Source of the DNA: Areca catechu
Taxonomy: Eukaryota > Streptophyta > Magnoliopsida > Arecales > Arecaceae
NCBI GenBank assembly: GCA_021397845.1
Contig: CM038052.1
Location: forward strand, 41,028,449 to 41,092,448
Length of the DNA stretch: 64,000 bases
Direction of reading: 5' to 3'
Shown here: positions 11,512-22,341 of the stretch, in pieces
Layout: the number at the start of each line of letters is the position of its first letter
How positions within the stretch are numbered: position 1 is the first letter of the stretch
Made by a program: the position numbers and the translations under genes
The notes under the pieces: generated by a model
Databases searched by the model: none
What the model saw: only the letters and a program-made list of their open reading frames with translations
What the model was told of the DNA's origin: nothing

Positions 11512-12717
11512 GCTTGCAACCATTATAAGAAGGAATATGCAGTTGGTATCAATCCTAAAACTCACATTAATTATGGGACTTCACATTTAAGTCATTATAT
11601 TTCAAGCTGTAAAGAAATTACATATCAAGATGTAGGTCAAATGCTCATTAATCAAGATGGAAAAATGAGATCAAGAAAGATAAATCTAAAGGTTCATCGA
11701 CAAATGCTAGCATAAGCTATAATTCAACATGATTTGCCTTTTTCTTTTGTTGAATATGAGAAGATTAGAAGTTGGCAAATTACTTAAATCCAGATATAGT
11801 CATGTATTCTAGAAATATTGTTGTTTCTGATATCAAAAAAGTCTACATCAAAGAGAAGGAGAAGCTTAAGCAAGTCATGCCTAAGATGCCTAATAGAGTA
11901 TGTTTGACTCTGATGTATGGACAACATCTACTACTGAGGGTTATGTTTGTTTAACTACCTATTTTGTTGATGAAAATTGAAAATTATATAGTAAAATTCT
12001 CAACTTTTGTCGTATGAAACCTCCACACACTGGAGTTGAATTGGAAGTAACTATATTTGATTGTTTAAAGCAATGGAGAATAGATAAAAAGGTTTTTTTC
12101 TCTTACCTTGGATAATGCTTCTGCTAATGATAATATGCAAGATATTTTGAAAAACCATCTCCATTTGCAAAACAATTTGTTGTGTGAAGGTAAATTTTTT
12201 CATGTGCAGTGTTCTGCTCATATATTAAATCTCATTGTTCAAGAGGGCTTAAAAGTAGCCAATGAAGTATTATTTAAAATCAGAGAAAGTGTTAAGTATG
12301 TAAGGGGATCAGATGGGAGGATGATTAAGTTTCAAGAATGTGTTCAGCAAGCTAGCATTAATACAGGAATTGGTTTAAGGTTGGATGTCTTAACTAGATG
12401 GAATTCAACATATTTGATACTTGAAAGTGCAATCAAATATCAGAAAGCCTTTGATATTCTACAAGTGATTGATAGGAATTATAAATATTGCCCAACAGAT
12501 GAAGAGTGAAGAAGAGGAGACAATGTATGTGAATTCTTGGAACCATTCTATAAGACAACAAACATGATCTCAAGTTCATCTTATCCAACCTTTTACTTAT
12601 ATTTCATGCAAGTTTGAAAAATTGAATTAATGCTGAATGAGAACTTGTACAATGATGATGAGGTAATAAGGGAGATGGCTACTAGGATGAAAGGAAAGTT
12701 TGATAAATATTGGAAGG
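11512..12717 (+). pseudogene. hAT transposase pseudogene, 5' part
   Basis: Remnant of an Ac/RICESLEEPER-type hAT transposase. Visible in order: a BED-finger remnant (ACNHYKKEY then GTSHLSHYISSC, 11512-11620; the second Cys is Tyr); PFSFVEYEKIRSW (about 11740); a frameshifted SDVWTTSTTEG (about 11905), the first catalytic Asp region; LDNASAND (12108) with the second Asp region; then FHVQCSAHILNLIVQEGL and LDVLTRWNSTYLILESAI (12200-12430). A TGA replaces Trp at 12507 and stops follow near 12614. The reading ends at KFDKYWK, where the SIRE-like element is inserted; the protein continues at 23769. The far N-terminus was lost next to the Angela-like LTR. Confidence 0.9.
12713..12717. repeat. Target site duplication GAAGG (left)
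   Basis: GAAGG occurs immediately before the 5' LTR and again immediately after the 3' LTR at 23769-23773. A 5-bp duplication is normal for LTR retrotransposon integration. It proves both LTRs arrived in one insertion. Confidence 0.95.
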
Positions 12718-14178
12718 TGTTGGCTCCACCCTGTGATTTTGATGAATAACAAAACATTGAGTGCATATTGTATACTAATGAGGATTTCAAGTTATGAGTT
12801 TTCAGGAAGAATGTACCTCAAAATCTCAAAAACTTATGGTTTATGGCATGTAATGGCATGGAGCAATTTTCACGAATCCGGACATCCTCTTCATTGAAAA
12901 AGGGCATAAAAATATTTAAATATTATGGGTTTATGTTTTTAAGAATTATATTTATGTTTTCGAGGCATTTACACTTGAATCTAAGATTTTTCAGTCTCAA
13001 GTGTCGACACCTGGACAGTCAAGTGTCGACACTTCAGCATTTGGTACAGACAAAAATCCTTGGCACGCCAAGTGTCGACACCTACAACCAAGTGTCGACA
13101 CCAAGTATCGACACTTAGGTTCCAAGTGTCGACTCAAGGCCTGAGAATTTTGAAAATACAGGACTTTGTAATTTGAGGATTTTTGTATCAAGTATCGATA
13201 CCTGTGCATCAAGTGTTGACACTTGAAAGTTCAAGTGTCGACACCCAGAGATCAAGTGTCGACACTTAACAGCCAAGTGTCGACACCTGACAGCCAAGTA
13301 TCGACACTTGCAGCCTGACAGCTCTAACGGATCTATTTTTCTGGCTTGCAGAACTTGCTTTTCAAGCTCCAAACGGCTATTTCCGAGGTACCAACGGTCA
13401 CAAACCATTTTTTGGAAGGTTCTTGGTATATTTAACCTCCACCAACCTCATTTTAAAGAAAAGGAAGTGTATTGAAGTGCATTCAAGTCTACTCAAAAGC
13501 CAAAAAGCCAATATTCTCTCAAATACTTCACATCAAAAGCCTCTTATAGTTTGATTCCTTGAAAAGCCTACAAGCTCATCCCTACTTCATTCCAAAAGAG
13601 GCACTTTGAAGGAGATTCCAAGAAAGAGTGAAGACAAAGCATTTACTTGAGCTTCAAAGATTCCAATCTACTCTTGAAGAGAGTTTGTTTTAGTTTTAAA
13701 TTATATATCTGTTTTTTATTATGATTTAACCTTGCTTTCAAGGATGTCTTGAAAGAAGGTTATTATGGTTTGTTGGTGAGCCAAAGGGATAAAACCAACT
13801 AGGGTTAACTTGTGAGCTCGAAGACAAAATAAGTGTTAAGGTTTGTTAGTAAGCCTAAGTGATAAAACCAACTTAGGTTTTGACTTGTGAGCCTTGTGAA
13901 AAATAAGTCAACTGTAATCTAGTTTGGATTATAGTGAAATTTTCAAGGGTGGCTTGGGGAGTGGATGTAGGTGCTAGGTTTGCACCGAACCACTATAAAC
14001 CTTATGTTTGTGTGTGATTGCTCTATTCCTCTCTTGCTCTTTAATTATTGCTACCACTTTAAATATCTTGCATTGAATTCATCATTGTTCACAAGCACCA
14101 CTAGTCCCTCTCATTATTGTCTTAAATTTTTTAAAAGACCCAATTCACCCCCTTCTTGGGCTCCATTTCTGGGCAACA
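12718..14178 (+). repeat. 5' LTR of the SIRE-like element
   Basis: 1461 bp, TG...CA ends, nearly the same as 22342-23768 and as the solo copy 51447-52959. It contains a palindrome array (12997-13314), a TATATTTAA promoter-like site at about 13421 (GTATTTAA in the other copies), and two similar blocks with AGCCAAAGGGATAAAACCAACTAGG and AGCCTAAGTGATAAAACCAACTTAGG (13779-13885), a short internal duplication. Confidence 0.95.
12997..13314 (+). repeat. Palindrome array AAGTGTCGACACTT (12 copies) in 5' LTR
   Basis: Twelve copies of a (C)CAAGTGTCGACACYT motif, several being the perfect 14-bp inverted palindrome AAGTGTCGACACTT, others with one change (TATCGA, TGTTGA, GACTC). Spacing is irregular, from overlapping to about 80 bp, so this is not a simple tandem satellite. 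All copies lie upstream of the TATA-like site at about 13421, the position of LTR enhancers. The function is unknown. Confidence 0.9.
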
Positions 14179-14180
14179 AG

Positions 14181-14192
14181 TGGTATCAGAGC
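14181..14192 (+). promoter_or_regulatory. Primer binding site, initiator tRNA-Met type
   Basis: TGGTATCAGAGC begins two bases after the LTR end, exactly complementary to the 3' end of plant initiator tRNA-Met, which primes minus-strand cDNA synthesis in many Copia elements. Confidence 0.9.
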
Positions 14193-14235
14193 ATCGGTAC
14201 TCTCTTGTAGGTTCAAGGATCTTGAGTAAAAGATC

Positions 14236-15943
14236 ATGGCAGCCCCAATAGGAATGGGTATTGTTGAAGGTCAAGCTTCAAATCGTCCCCCACCTTTTAA
14301 TGGCACAAATTATACATACTGGAAGACACGCATGCGCATATTTATTCAAGCTCTTGATTATAATTTGTGGAAGATAATTGTAAAAGGTCATCATCAGCCT
14401 ACAATGTTGATTAATGGCATTCTCACTCCAAAAATGGAAGATGATTGAAATGAGAATGACATTAAGCAAATCGAGCTTAATGCTAAGGTTATGAACCTTT
14501 TATTTTGTTCTCTTGATCCAAGTGAATTTAATAGAATATGTAATTGTCTCTCCACCAAGAAGATTTAAGATACACTTGAGGTTACCCATGAGGGTACACA
14601 CCAAGTGAAAACCACCAAGATCAACATGCTTATTTACACATATGAAATATTTAAAATGGAACCTACTGAGTCTATTAATGAGATGTACACTAGGTTCACA
14701 AATATTGTGAATGGCATGAGAAGCCTAGAAAAAATTATCTCTAACGGTGAACTTGTGAACAAACTTCTCAGGTCTCTACCAGCTTCGTGGGATGCAAAAA
14801 TCACTGCTATTGAAGAAGCTAAGGATGTCAACACTCTCCCGCTGGAACAACTGTTAGGTTCTTTAATGACCTATGAGCTCTCCCTCAAGCAAAAGAATGG
14901 AGAGGTCGACAAAAAGAAGAAGGCAATCACGTTCAAATCTACTGCTAGAGAGGACTCAAGCGAAGACTCCGAAGAAGATGATGAAGAAGATGAGATGGCT
15001 CTATTAGCAAGAAAATTCAGAAGGTTCATGAGGAATAAAAAGTTTAACTACAAAAAGAAACCTCTGAAAGGTAAGCCGAGTAAAGAGAAGAACAAAGAAA
15101 AGGAGAAGGAGCAGCCTACGTATTTTGAGTGCAAAAAACCTGGGCATTTCAAGGTAGACTGCCCCTTGTTAAAGAAAAGCAGAAGAAAGCTGAGAAAGAA
15201 AGCCATGATGGCAACCTGGAGTGAAAGTGAAGACTCCAGTTATGAGGAAGAACAGCAGGAGGTAGCAAACTTCTATCTGATGGCCGATCATGATGAGGTA
15301 TATTCCGAAACCAAAAATGAATTTACTTTTGATGAGCTTCATGAAGTTTTTGACGAACTAGTTATAGAATTTCAAAAGTTAAAATCAAAACATAAAGATT
15401 TAAAGAAGCAAAATTTGGATCTAGCCAAAACAAATAACAACCTTTCAAATGAAAATGAATGCCTTCTTATTCAAAATAAAAAAATTAAATGATAAGATTA
15501 TGGCACTTGAAAAAGAAAAGGATGTCTTTAAAAAGAAAAGTGACTTACTTTCAAATGAAAATTTGTCAAAACAAAGCAAAGAAATTTTAAATGAAAACAA
15601 AAGATATAAAGAAGAAATTAAAAAACTAAAACCTTTTGTAGAAAAATTTACTTACAGTTCTGAAAAATTGAATTTACTCTTAAATAACCAAAGAGCAGTA
15701 TTTGACAAAGCAGGTTTAGGATTCAGAACTCATAAAAAACAAAAACTCTTTAAAAATTTCTTTGTGCCTGCATCTTCATTCATTACTTGCTATACTTGTG
15801 GTATCAAATGACACAAATCTTATATGTGCAACAAAAGAAAGTTAAATAACACTAAGAAAGTTTGGGTTCCGAAAGGAACCAATGCCACTAACCAAAATGG
15901 ACCCAAGATGGCTTGGGTACCTAAAGTCTTCACTTGATCTTTA
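14236..15943 (+). pseudogene. gag of the SIRE-like element
   Basis: Starts at ATG 14236. It reads through the gag N-terminal region (RPPPFNGTNYTYWKTRM), the UBN2 domain (EMYTRFTNIVNGM, LLRSLPASWDAK), an acidic stretch, a basic stretch and a zinc knuckle whose first Cys is replaced by Tyr (PTYFECKKPGHFKVDC). A long coiled coil follows (about 15340-15680) and a second knuckle remnant (CYTCGIK, then TGA, then HKSYMC). Two in-frame stops (14446 TGA, 14566 TAA) and a frameshift near 15480 break it. After VWVPKGT...MAWVPKVFT a TGA at 15935 precedes pol in the same frame. Gag normally assembles the particle and binds RNA; this copy cannot make it. Confidence 0.9.
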
Positions 15944-18900
15944 TTGCAGGTATGCCTTGCAACCAATAAAAAAAGGATGTGGTGCCTTGATAGCGGTTGC
16001 TCAAGGCATATGACAGAAGATGTGGAGCAGTTCTCATCACTCATTTATCAAAATGGTGGTAATGTAACTTTTGGTGATAATGGAAAGGGCAAAATTATCG
16101 GTATTGGTAAAGTCCATATCACCCCTACCTCTTATATTGATAATGTATTATATATTGATGGTTTAAAACATAACTTGCTTAGCATTAGTCAGTTTTGTGA
16201 CAAAAATTTTAAAGTTATTTTTGAATCTTCTTTGTGCATTGTTTCTAGTCTAGATGACAATGGCATTAAGTTCATTGGTCATAGGCATGGCAATATTTAT
16301 ATGGTTGATCTTGATGATCTCCCTATTCAAAAAGGTCAATGTCTAGTGGCAATGGAAGCCAAGATCGATGAAACTAGCTGGCTTTGGCATCGTAGACTAG
16401 GACATGCAAGCATGCATCTAATTTCAAAACTTAGCAAAAAGAACTTGGTAAAGGATTTGCCTAAACTCAATTTTGAAAAAGATAAGATTTGCAGTGCATG
16501 TCAACTTGGAAAACAAACAAAATCCTCTTTCAAACCAAAAGGAGTAATCTCTACATCTAGACCTTTAGAATTACTTCACATGGACCTCTTTGGACCAACT
16601 AGAACATCTAGTTTGGGAGGTAAGAAGTATGGTCTAGTCATTGTAGATGATTTCTCACGATTTACATGGGTCATGTTTTTAGCACATAAAGATGAAACTT
16701 TTTCTGAATTCATTAGATTTCATAAAAAAGTTTTGAATGAAAAAGGTGTTTCAGTAGTATCTTTGAGAAGTGATCATGGAACCGAATTTAAAAATGCTGA
16801 TTTTGATAAATTTTGTATTGAAAATGGAATTCATCATAATTTTTCTGCACCTAGGATACCTCAACAAAATGGGGTAGTAGAAAGAAAAAATAGAACTCTT
16901 GAAGAAATGGCACGCACCATGCTTTGTGAAAATGATTTACCTAGATATTTTTGGGTGGAAGCCATAAATACTGCATGCTATGTTTTAAATCGAGTTTTAA
17001 TTCGATCGATTTTAAAGAAAATACCTTATGAGCTTTGGAAGGGTAAAAAACCCTCAATTCGTTATTTTCATGATTTTGGATGCCATTGTTTCATCTTAAA
17101 CAATGGCAAAGATAATTTGAGTAAATTTGATGCCAAATCAGATGAGGGAGTCTTTCTAGGCTACTCCATATCTAGTAAGGCATACAGGGACTTCAACAGA
17201 AGAACACTTGTTGTTGAAGAATCCATACATGTGGTATTTGATGAAACTAACCAAAAATCTTCAAGAAAAGAAGATGTACTTTCTGATGAAACAGGTAGCA
17301 AGAAAACTAAAGAAATAAACAACAATGAAGGGCTCACCAAGGAACAGAACGATGATCAAAACACTGAAGGAGATCAAGCATAAGGTGATGAAAATACATC
17401 AACTGTTGATCCATTACCAAAAGAATGGAGGTATGCTCATGGACACCCAAAAGAACTAATTATAGGTGATCCATCTAAAGGTGTAAGTACTCGATCATCC
17501 CTTATAAATATCTGTGGTTACTTAGCTTTTGTCTCTCAAGTTGAACCTAAAACTATTGAGGAAGCTGAAAGTGATAGTAATTGGAGAAATGCTATGCAAG
17601 ATGAACTTAATCAATTTAAAAGGAACAATGTTTGGACATTAGTAGATAGGCCTTCAAACATTTCAATTATTGGTACAAAATGGATTTTTCGAAATAAACT
17701 TGATGAAAATGGAGTAGTAACTAGAAATAAGGCTAGACTAATTGCCAAAGGATACAATCAGGAGGAAGGAATAGATTTTGATGAAACCTTTGCTCCTATG
17801 GCTAAACTTGAGGCAATTAGGCTATTGTTGGCTTTTGCTTGCTTCATGAATTTTAAACTATATCAAATGGAGGTTAAAAATGCCTTTTTAAATGGTTTAA
17901 TTGAAGAAGAAGTTTACGTTGAGCAACCCTCTGGTTTTGAAAATTATGAATTTCCAAATCATGTTTATAAACTTCATAAAGCTTTATATGGATTGAAATA
18001 AGCTCCAAGAGCTTGGTATGATTGTTTAAGCTCTTTTTTGCTCAAAAATGATTTTACTAGAGGTAATGTAGATAAAACTTTATTTTTAAAGAAAAAGAAT
18101 GATGATCTCTTAGTAGTACAAATCTATATAGATGATATAATATTTGGTGCTACTAATGAATCTCTTTGTCAAGATTTTGCAAAGTTAATGCAGGGTGAGT
18201 TCGAGATGAGTATGATGGGAGAACTGAATTTCTTCCTCGGACTTCAAATAAGACAAACCAAAGAGGGGATGTTCATCAACCAAACAAAATACACAAAAAA
18301 AATACTCAAGAAGTTTGGGATGGAGAACACTAAGCCCTTAGGTACCCCTATGAGCTCTACTTGTAGACTTGACAAGGATGAATCAGGTAAGTCTATAGAC
18401 CAAAAATTATATCGTGGCATGATCGGTTCATTATTATATCTTACTGCCAGTAGGCCAGATATCATGTTTAGTGTCTGTATGTGTGCTAGATATCAGTCTA
18501 ATCCTAAAGAGTCTCATCTTTTGGCTGTTAAACGCATACTTAGATATCTATCTAGTTCAATTGAAATTGGTTTATGGTACTCTAGAGATTCTTCATTTGA
18601 ATTGATTGCTTATTCTGATGCTGACTTTGCTGGGTGTAAACTTGATCGTAAAAGTACTAGTGGAACCTGTCAGTTTCTTGGAGTAAATTTGATCTCTTGG
18701 AGTAGCAAGAAACAGAACTCAGTTGCTTTATCTACGGTGGAAGCCGAATATATAGCAGCTGGAAGCTGTTGTGCTCAAATCCTTTGGATCACAACAACTC
18801 GAAGATTTTGGCATTAAACTAACTAAGACACCCATAAGATGTGACAATACTAGTGCAATCAATCTATCTAAAAATCCTGTGCAACATTCAAGAAGTAAAC

Positions 18901-19070
18901 ACATTGAAATAAGACATCATTTCATAAGAGATCATGTACAAAACTCTAATATTATTCTTGATTTTATATGTACTGATGATCAGTTGGCAGATGTATTTAC
19001 CAAGCCTTTGAGTGAGGATAGGTTATGTCTGATTAGAAGAGAGTTAGGTGTCATTGATCCATTCTCCTAG
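15944..19070 (+). pseudogene. pol of the SIRE-like element (PR-INT-RT-RNase H)
   Basis: The order is Copia. Protease: LDSGCSRHMT (about 15985). Integrase: WHRRLGHAS and CSACQLGKQ zinc residues, then MDLFGPT, RSDHGTEF and QQNGVVERKNRT, giving D, D and E intact. RT: KARLIAKGYNQEEGIDFDET, QMEVKNAFLNGLIEEEVYV, VQIYIDDIIFG (catalytic YIDD intact). RNase H: AYSDADFAGC, STVEAEYIAA, DQLADVFTKPL, ending at a stop at 19068-19070. Three lesions only: TAA at 17381 between INT and RT, TAA at 17999 where Gln of LKQAPRAW is expected, and a frameshift near 18790 in RNase H. The few lesions suggest a fairly recent death. Confidence 0.95.
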
Positions 19071-19195
19071 AACTCTCTTAGTTTTAATTATACCTAAATC
19101 TTAGAGCTCAAAACCTCTTGATTAAAGCCCCAAAAAAACCTGATCAAAACATTTCCTATTTTAAAAAATTTTTTCGGATTTTCTCGATTTTTTGG

Positions 19196-19282
19196 CCAAG
19201 TGTCGACACTTGGAAATTGTCAAGTGTCGACACCTGACCAAGTGTTGACACTTGACACATTCTAAGTATCGACACTTGCGAA
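19196..19282 (+). repeat. Internal palindrome array (4 copies)
   Basis: Four copies of the LTR motif (AAGTGTCGACACTT, AAGTGTCGACACCT, AAGTGTTGACACTT, AAGTATCGACACTT) in 87 bp, 126 bp after the pol stop. The same motif family is otherwise confined to the LTRs of this family. Confidence 0.85.
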
Positions 19283-20111
19283 ATAGAAACTATTTTTAAA
19301 AAGGCCAACCGAGGGTTTTGTAATTTTCTTTCCCCCGCTGATTTCTTGCAACAGTGGTCCCCTCTGTCCAAATCCATCCTTTTACCTTTTAATCCATCAC
19401 AAATCAGGTATTTCCCCCTTCCATTTTTATTTTATTTTTCCTCGTTTTTGGTTTTGACGTTTTCGAACCAAATAACCATGAATGGGGTTTTCCGAGTGTT
19501 TTTCATGAATCTAACTGGATTTCTACGTGTTTTAATGGATTTCTAAAACTCCATTTGAGGGAATAGTGATTTAAACGTATTTTTCTCGGATTTCTCTCGA
19601 CTTTTGGTCATTTTCATGCCTTTTTCACCCACTTTTTGCAAAAATATTGTTCTATTGATTTTCGGCCGAAATAATTTGGGTTTACATCTCAATTAAGTAT
19701 ACTAAATCCATTTATTGTTGATTTAGAAAGGTTTTTCATGATATTTTTACGACATTTTCACCTATTTGCTAAAACCCTAAGTGTTTAGACCCAAATTCCA
19801 TGGGTTTTGATTTTTTAAGCCTTAAAAAATTATTTTCCAAAGGTTCAAATATGTTTTAACGAACAAAAATATTTTCTATAAATATATGTTCGGAATATTG
19901 TCACTTAATCAAAGTATAAGTTGTAAAAATCCCACTTTAAACTGATTTACGGTTTTTCCAAACGATGTTTAAGGTATTTTGCAAACCCAAAATTGGTTTA
20001 ATTTCTGGTTTTCAAAAACCTATCTAAGAAATGAAACTCTCCTTATCTCAGCCTGTAGCCAGTCCCTTAGTTCTAAACCTATCTTCCTTCTTCCCTGGTC
20101 AGCTTGTTGTA

Positions 20112-21682
20112 ATGGGTCCCAGGAAGAGACTTACAGTTAGGGAGAGGCCCAGTCATGGTGTTGAGAGGAGGTCGAAGGCCAGATTTGACACAGCACAGCC
20201 TAGCAGTTTAGCCACACCGAGTTCCCTCCCTGCAAAGAGGATGGCAGGGAAGTTAGTAGCCTCAGGGAGGAGAGTCGACTTGGAGTGTTTCGATAGGCAC
20301 CATTTTGGTATTCGACAGGTACTCACTGATGCAGGATTAGTACCATTCTGCACTATACAGGAGAGGTACTATCCTCACCTAGTGAGAGAGTTTTATGGTG
20401 CATTAGATTGTCGACGACTTCTGTGGACTACTTCAGTCAGGGGTATTCAGATTTCGCTGACAGATGAGCTTCTGGGCAGAGTATGGGAGATCCCCCATAG
20501 GGGAGTCTATATCTTTTCGGTAGATGACAGAGAGGCTGCGTTTAGGTGTATTCTTGAGAGAGAGGACGTTCACGGTATATCCGTAGTTACCACGAACCAG
20601 TTGTCATTGGAGATGCTTCTATTGCACCACATCACAGCACGCATACTTTTACCGAAGACTGGGAGATTTGACTTCATCACTGAGAGGGAGTTGATGGTGA
20701 TGATGAGCCTGATTGAGAGGAGGCAGATTGATCTTCCATCCCTGATGCTTACTCAGATGCATGATGCTGCGATATAGCACCGACACTATTTACCGTACGG
20801 CATGGCACTGACCAGACTATTCAGAGCGTGTGGAGTATCACTGGAGGGGGAGATCCCCAAGGAGATACTACACACAGATGTGTACGACGAGAGGTCTTTG
20901 CACCGCATGGGATACAGATTAGTTGGAGGTCGATGGGTTCGCAGAGAGTTTGGCCAGGAGCCAGATGAGGAGGACGAGATTTGAAAGGCAGAGGCTGGAC
21001 CATCTGAGCCAGCAGTTTTTCCTCCAGTTGATATCCCATCGACACAGGCAGAGCATTTGTCTCCTGATACTTCAGCTCCTCCGCCACCTTCTACTGGACT
21101 ATCTTTTGAGGAGCATGCCAGAGAGCAGTTCACAGAGATCAGGGGTGAGATGACTCAGCTACGTAGCGAGTTTGAGCGTCTTCGAGCATAAACTACCTCG
21201 GAGTATGCTGAGATTCGCAGAACTATGGAGGAGGGATTCTCTCGCATTGAGGATCTGTTGAGATCCCTTTTACCTCCTGTAGCCCCTGCAGTTGCACCTC
21301 TGATGATGATGATGATGGCGGCGATCACCAGAGCGACCATGCTGATTCTGTTGAGGGTGGTGATCAGGATGACGACCGAGCTACAGAGGTAGTATGCCGT
21401 GACAGTGACAGTAATGACAGTGCCGATGATTATGAGGCGGTCAGTCGCGATCCTCCCACTACACCAGCTCCTACTACTGCCTTGGCTGATTCCACACCGG
21501 ACCTTGTTATACCAGCTGATCTTCTTTCACCCCCTTCTACTAGATCATCTAAGGTTGTACCCGCCTTTGGTCCTTCTGGCCGCACTAGGAGTCGTCGAGC
21601 TTTAGCACCTCCTAGGGCATTAGCCACTAGATCTAGGATCTGTGCTCCATTCAGTCTTGAGGTTACATCTAATGAGGATTAG
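20112..21682 (+). pseudogene. Extra sense ORF after pol, plant transposon protein-like
   Basis: An open frame lies between pol and the 3' LTR. The likely start is ATG 20112 (MGPRKRLTVRERP), with another in-frame ATG at 20031. The N-terminal about 230 residues (FDRHHFGIRQVL, IQERYYPHLVREFYGALD, VYIFSVDDREAAFRCI, LLLHHITARILLPK) resemble the 'putative plant transposon protein' domain found in many plant repeat ORFs; I recognise the pattern but could not score it. It then becomes Pro-rich, has a coiled-coil segment (EEHAREQFTEIRGEMTQL), and ends in an acidic tail, changing frame near 21300, to a stop at 21680-21682. Stops at 20775 (TAG), 20982 (TGA) and 21189 (TAA). It is not an envelope-like protein: no signal peptide or membrane helix is visible. 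Its role in the element is unknown. Confidence 0.7.
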
Positions 21683-22018
21683 CCTCATAGATGTCTGTTA
21701 TAGCTCATATGTTGTATGTCTGATATTTATATGACTTTGATGATATCTGTATGTTTCAGCTTTTGCTGATGGCTCAGTAAATTTTGTACTGAAAACTTAT
21801 CTATTATATATATATTTCAGTTCAGTGCTCATTATTTGTGTTTGAATGGTTCAATTTACTATTTTTTTGGCTTTGATACTCTTTTATCTTGGTATATTTT
21901 TTAGCTCTGATACTCTTTGATATTGGTATAATTTTGGCTCTGATATCTATCTTATTTGATTCTCTTTTTGTCTCCATGCTCATTGTGAGGGAGAGGTTAT
22001 TCCCCTTTCTAATGATTG

Positions 22019-22213
22019 ACAAAAAGGGGGAGAAAAAGTGTTAATTCATAAACTTGTTGAGAAAAAGTGTTAATTCATAAACTTGTTGAGAAAAAGTATT
22101 GATTATGGTTTCACCTTGTAACTTGTTGAGAAAAAATATTGATTATGGTTTCACCTTGTAAGAATCTTTGAAGTTTACCTTAATATGAAGTATCTAATTA
22201 AGGGGGAGATTGA
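22019..22213 (+). repeat. Short tandem repeats and internal polypurine tracts
   Basis: ACTTGTTGAGAAAAAGTGTTAATTCATAA-type units are repeated four times (two with TTAATTCATAA, two with TTGATTATGGTTTCACC). Purine tracts AAAAAGGGGGAGAAAAAG (22021) and AAGGGGGAGATTG (22201) occur here and again just before the LTR. Several copies of the tract are common in long Copia elements. Confidence 0.7.
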
Positions 22214-22327
22214 TTCTTCCTAACTATGAAGTTTTTGCCTCTCTTATGGACTTAAATTCACATTCATAAATTATAATAGTTAAAGTGTGAAATATATTGC
22301 ATTTTTACTCAAGGTTTTGTCATCATC

Positions 22328-22341
22328 AAAAAGGGAGAGAT
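22328..22341 (+). promoter_or_regulatory. Polypurine tract of the SIRE-like element
   Basis: AAAAAGGGAGAGAT touches the 3' LTR start TGTTGGCTCC; this is the primer site for plus-strand cDNA. Confidence 0.85.

Noticed and set aside
12997..13314. CRISPR-like direct repeats
   Set aside because: Irregular spacing, palindromic 14-bp core, inside a plant LTR; no cas genes and a eukaryotic setting.
14181..14192. tRNA gene at TGGTATCAGAGC
   Set aside because: Only the primer-complement is present; no cloverleaf or A/B box around it.
20031..20111. ATG at 20031 as start of the SIRE extra ORF
   Set aside because: In frame, but the first 27 residues are low-complexity hydrophobic and the next ATG at 20112 opens the basic MGPRKR start expected of this kind of protein; kept only as an alternative.
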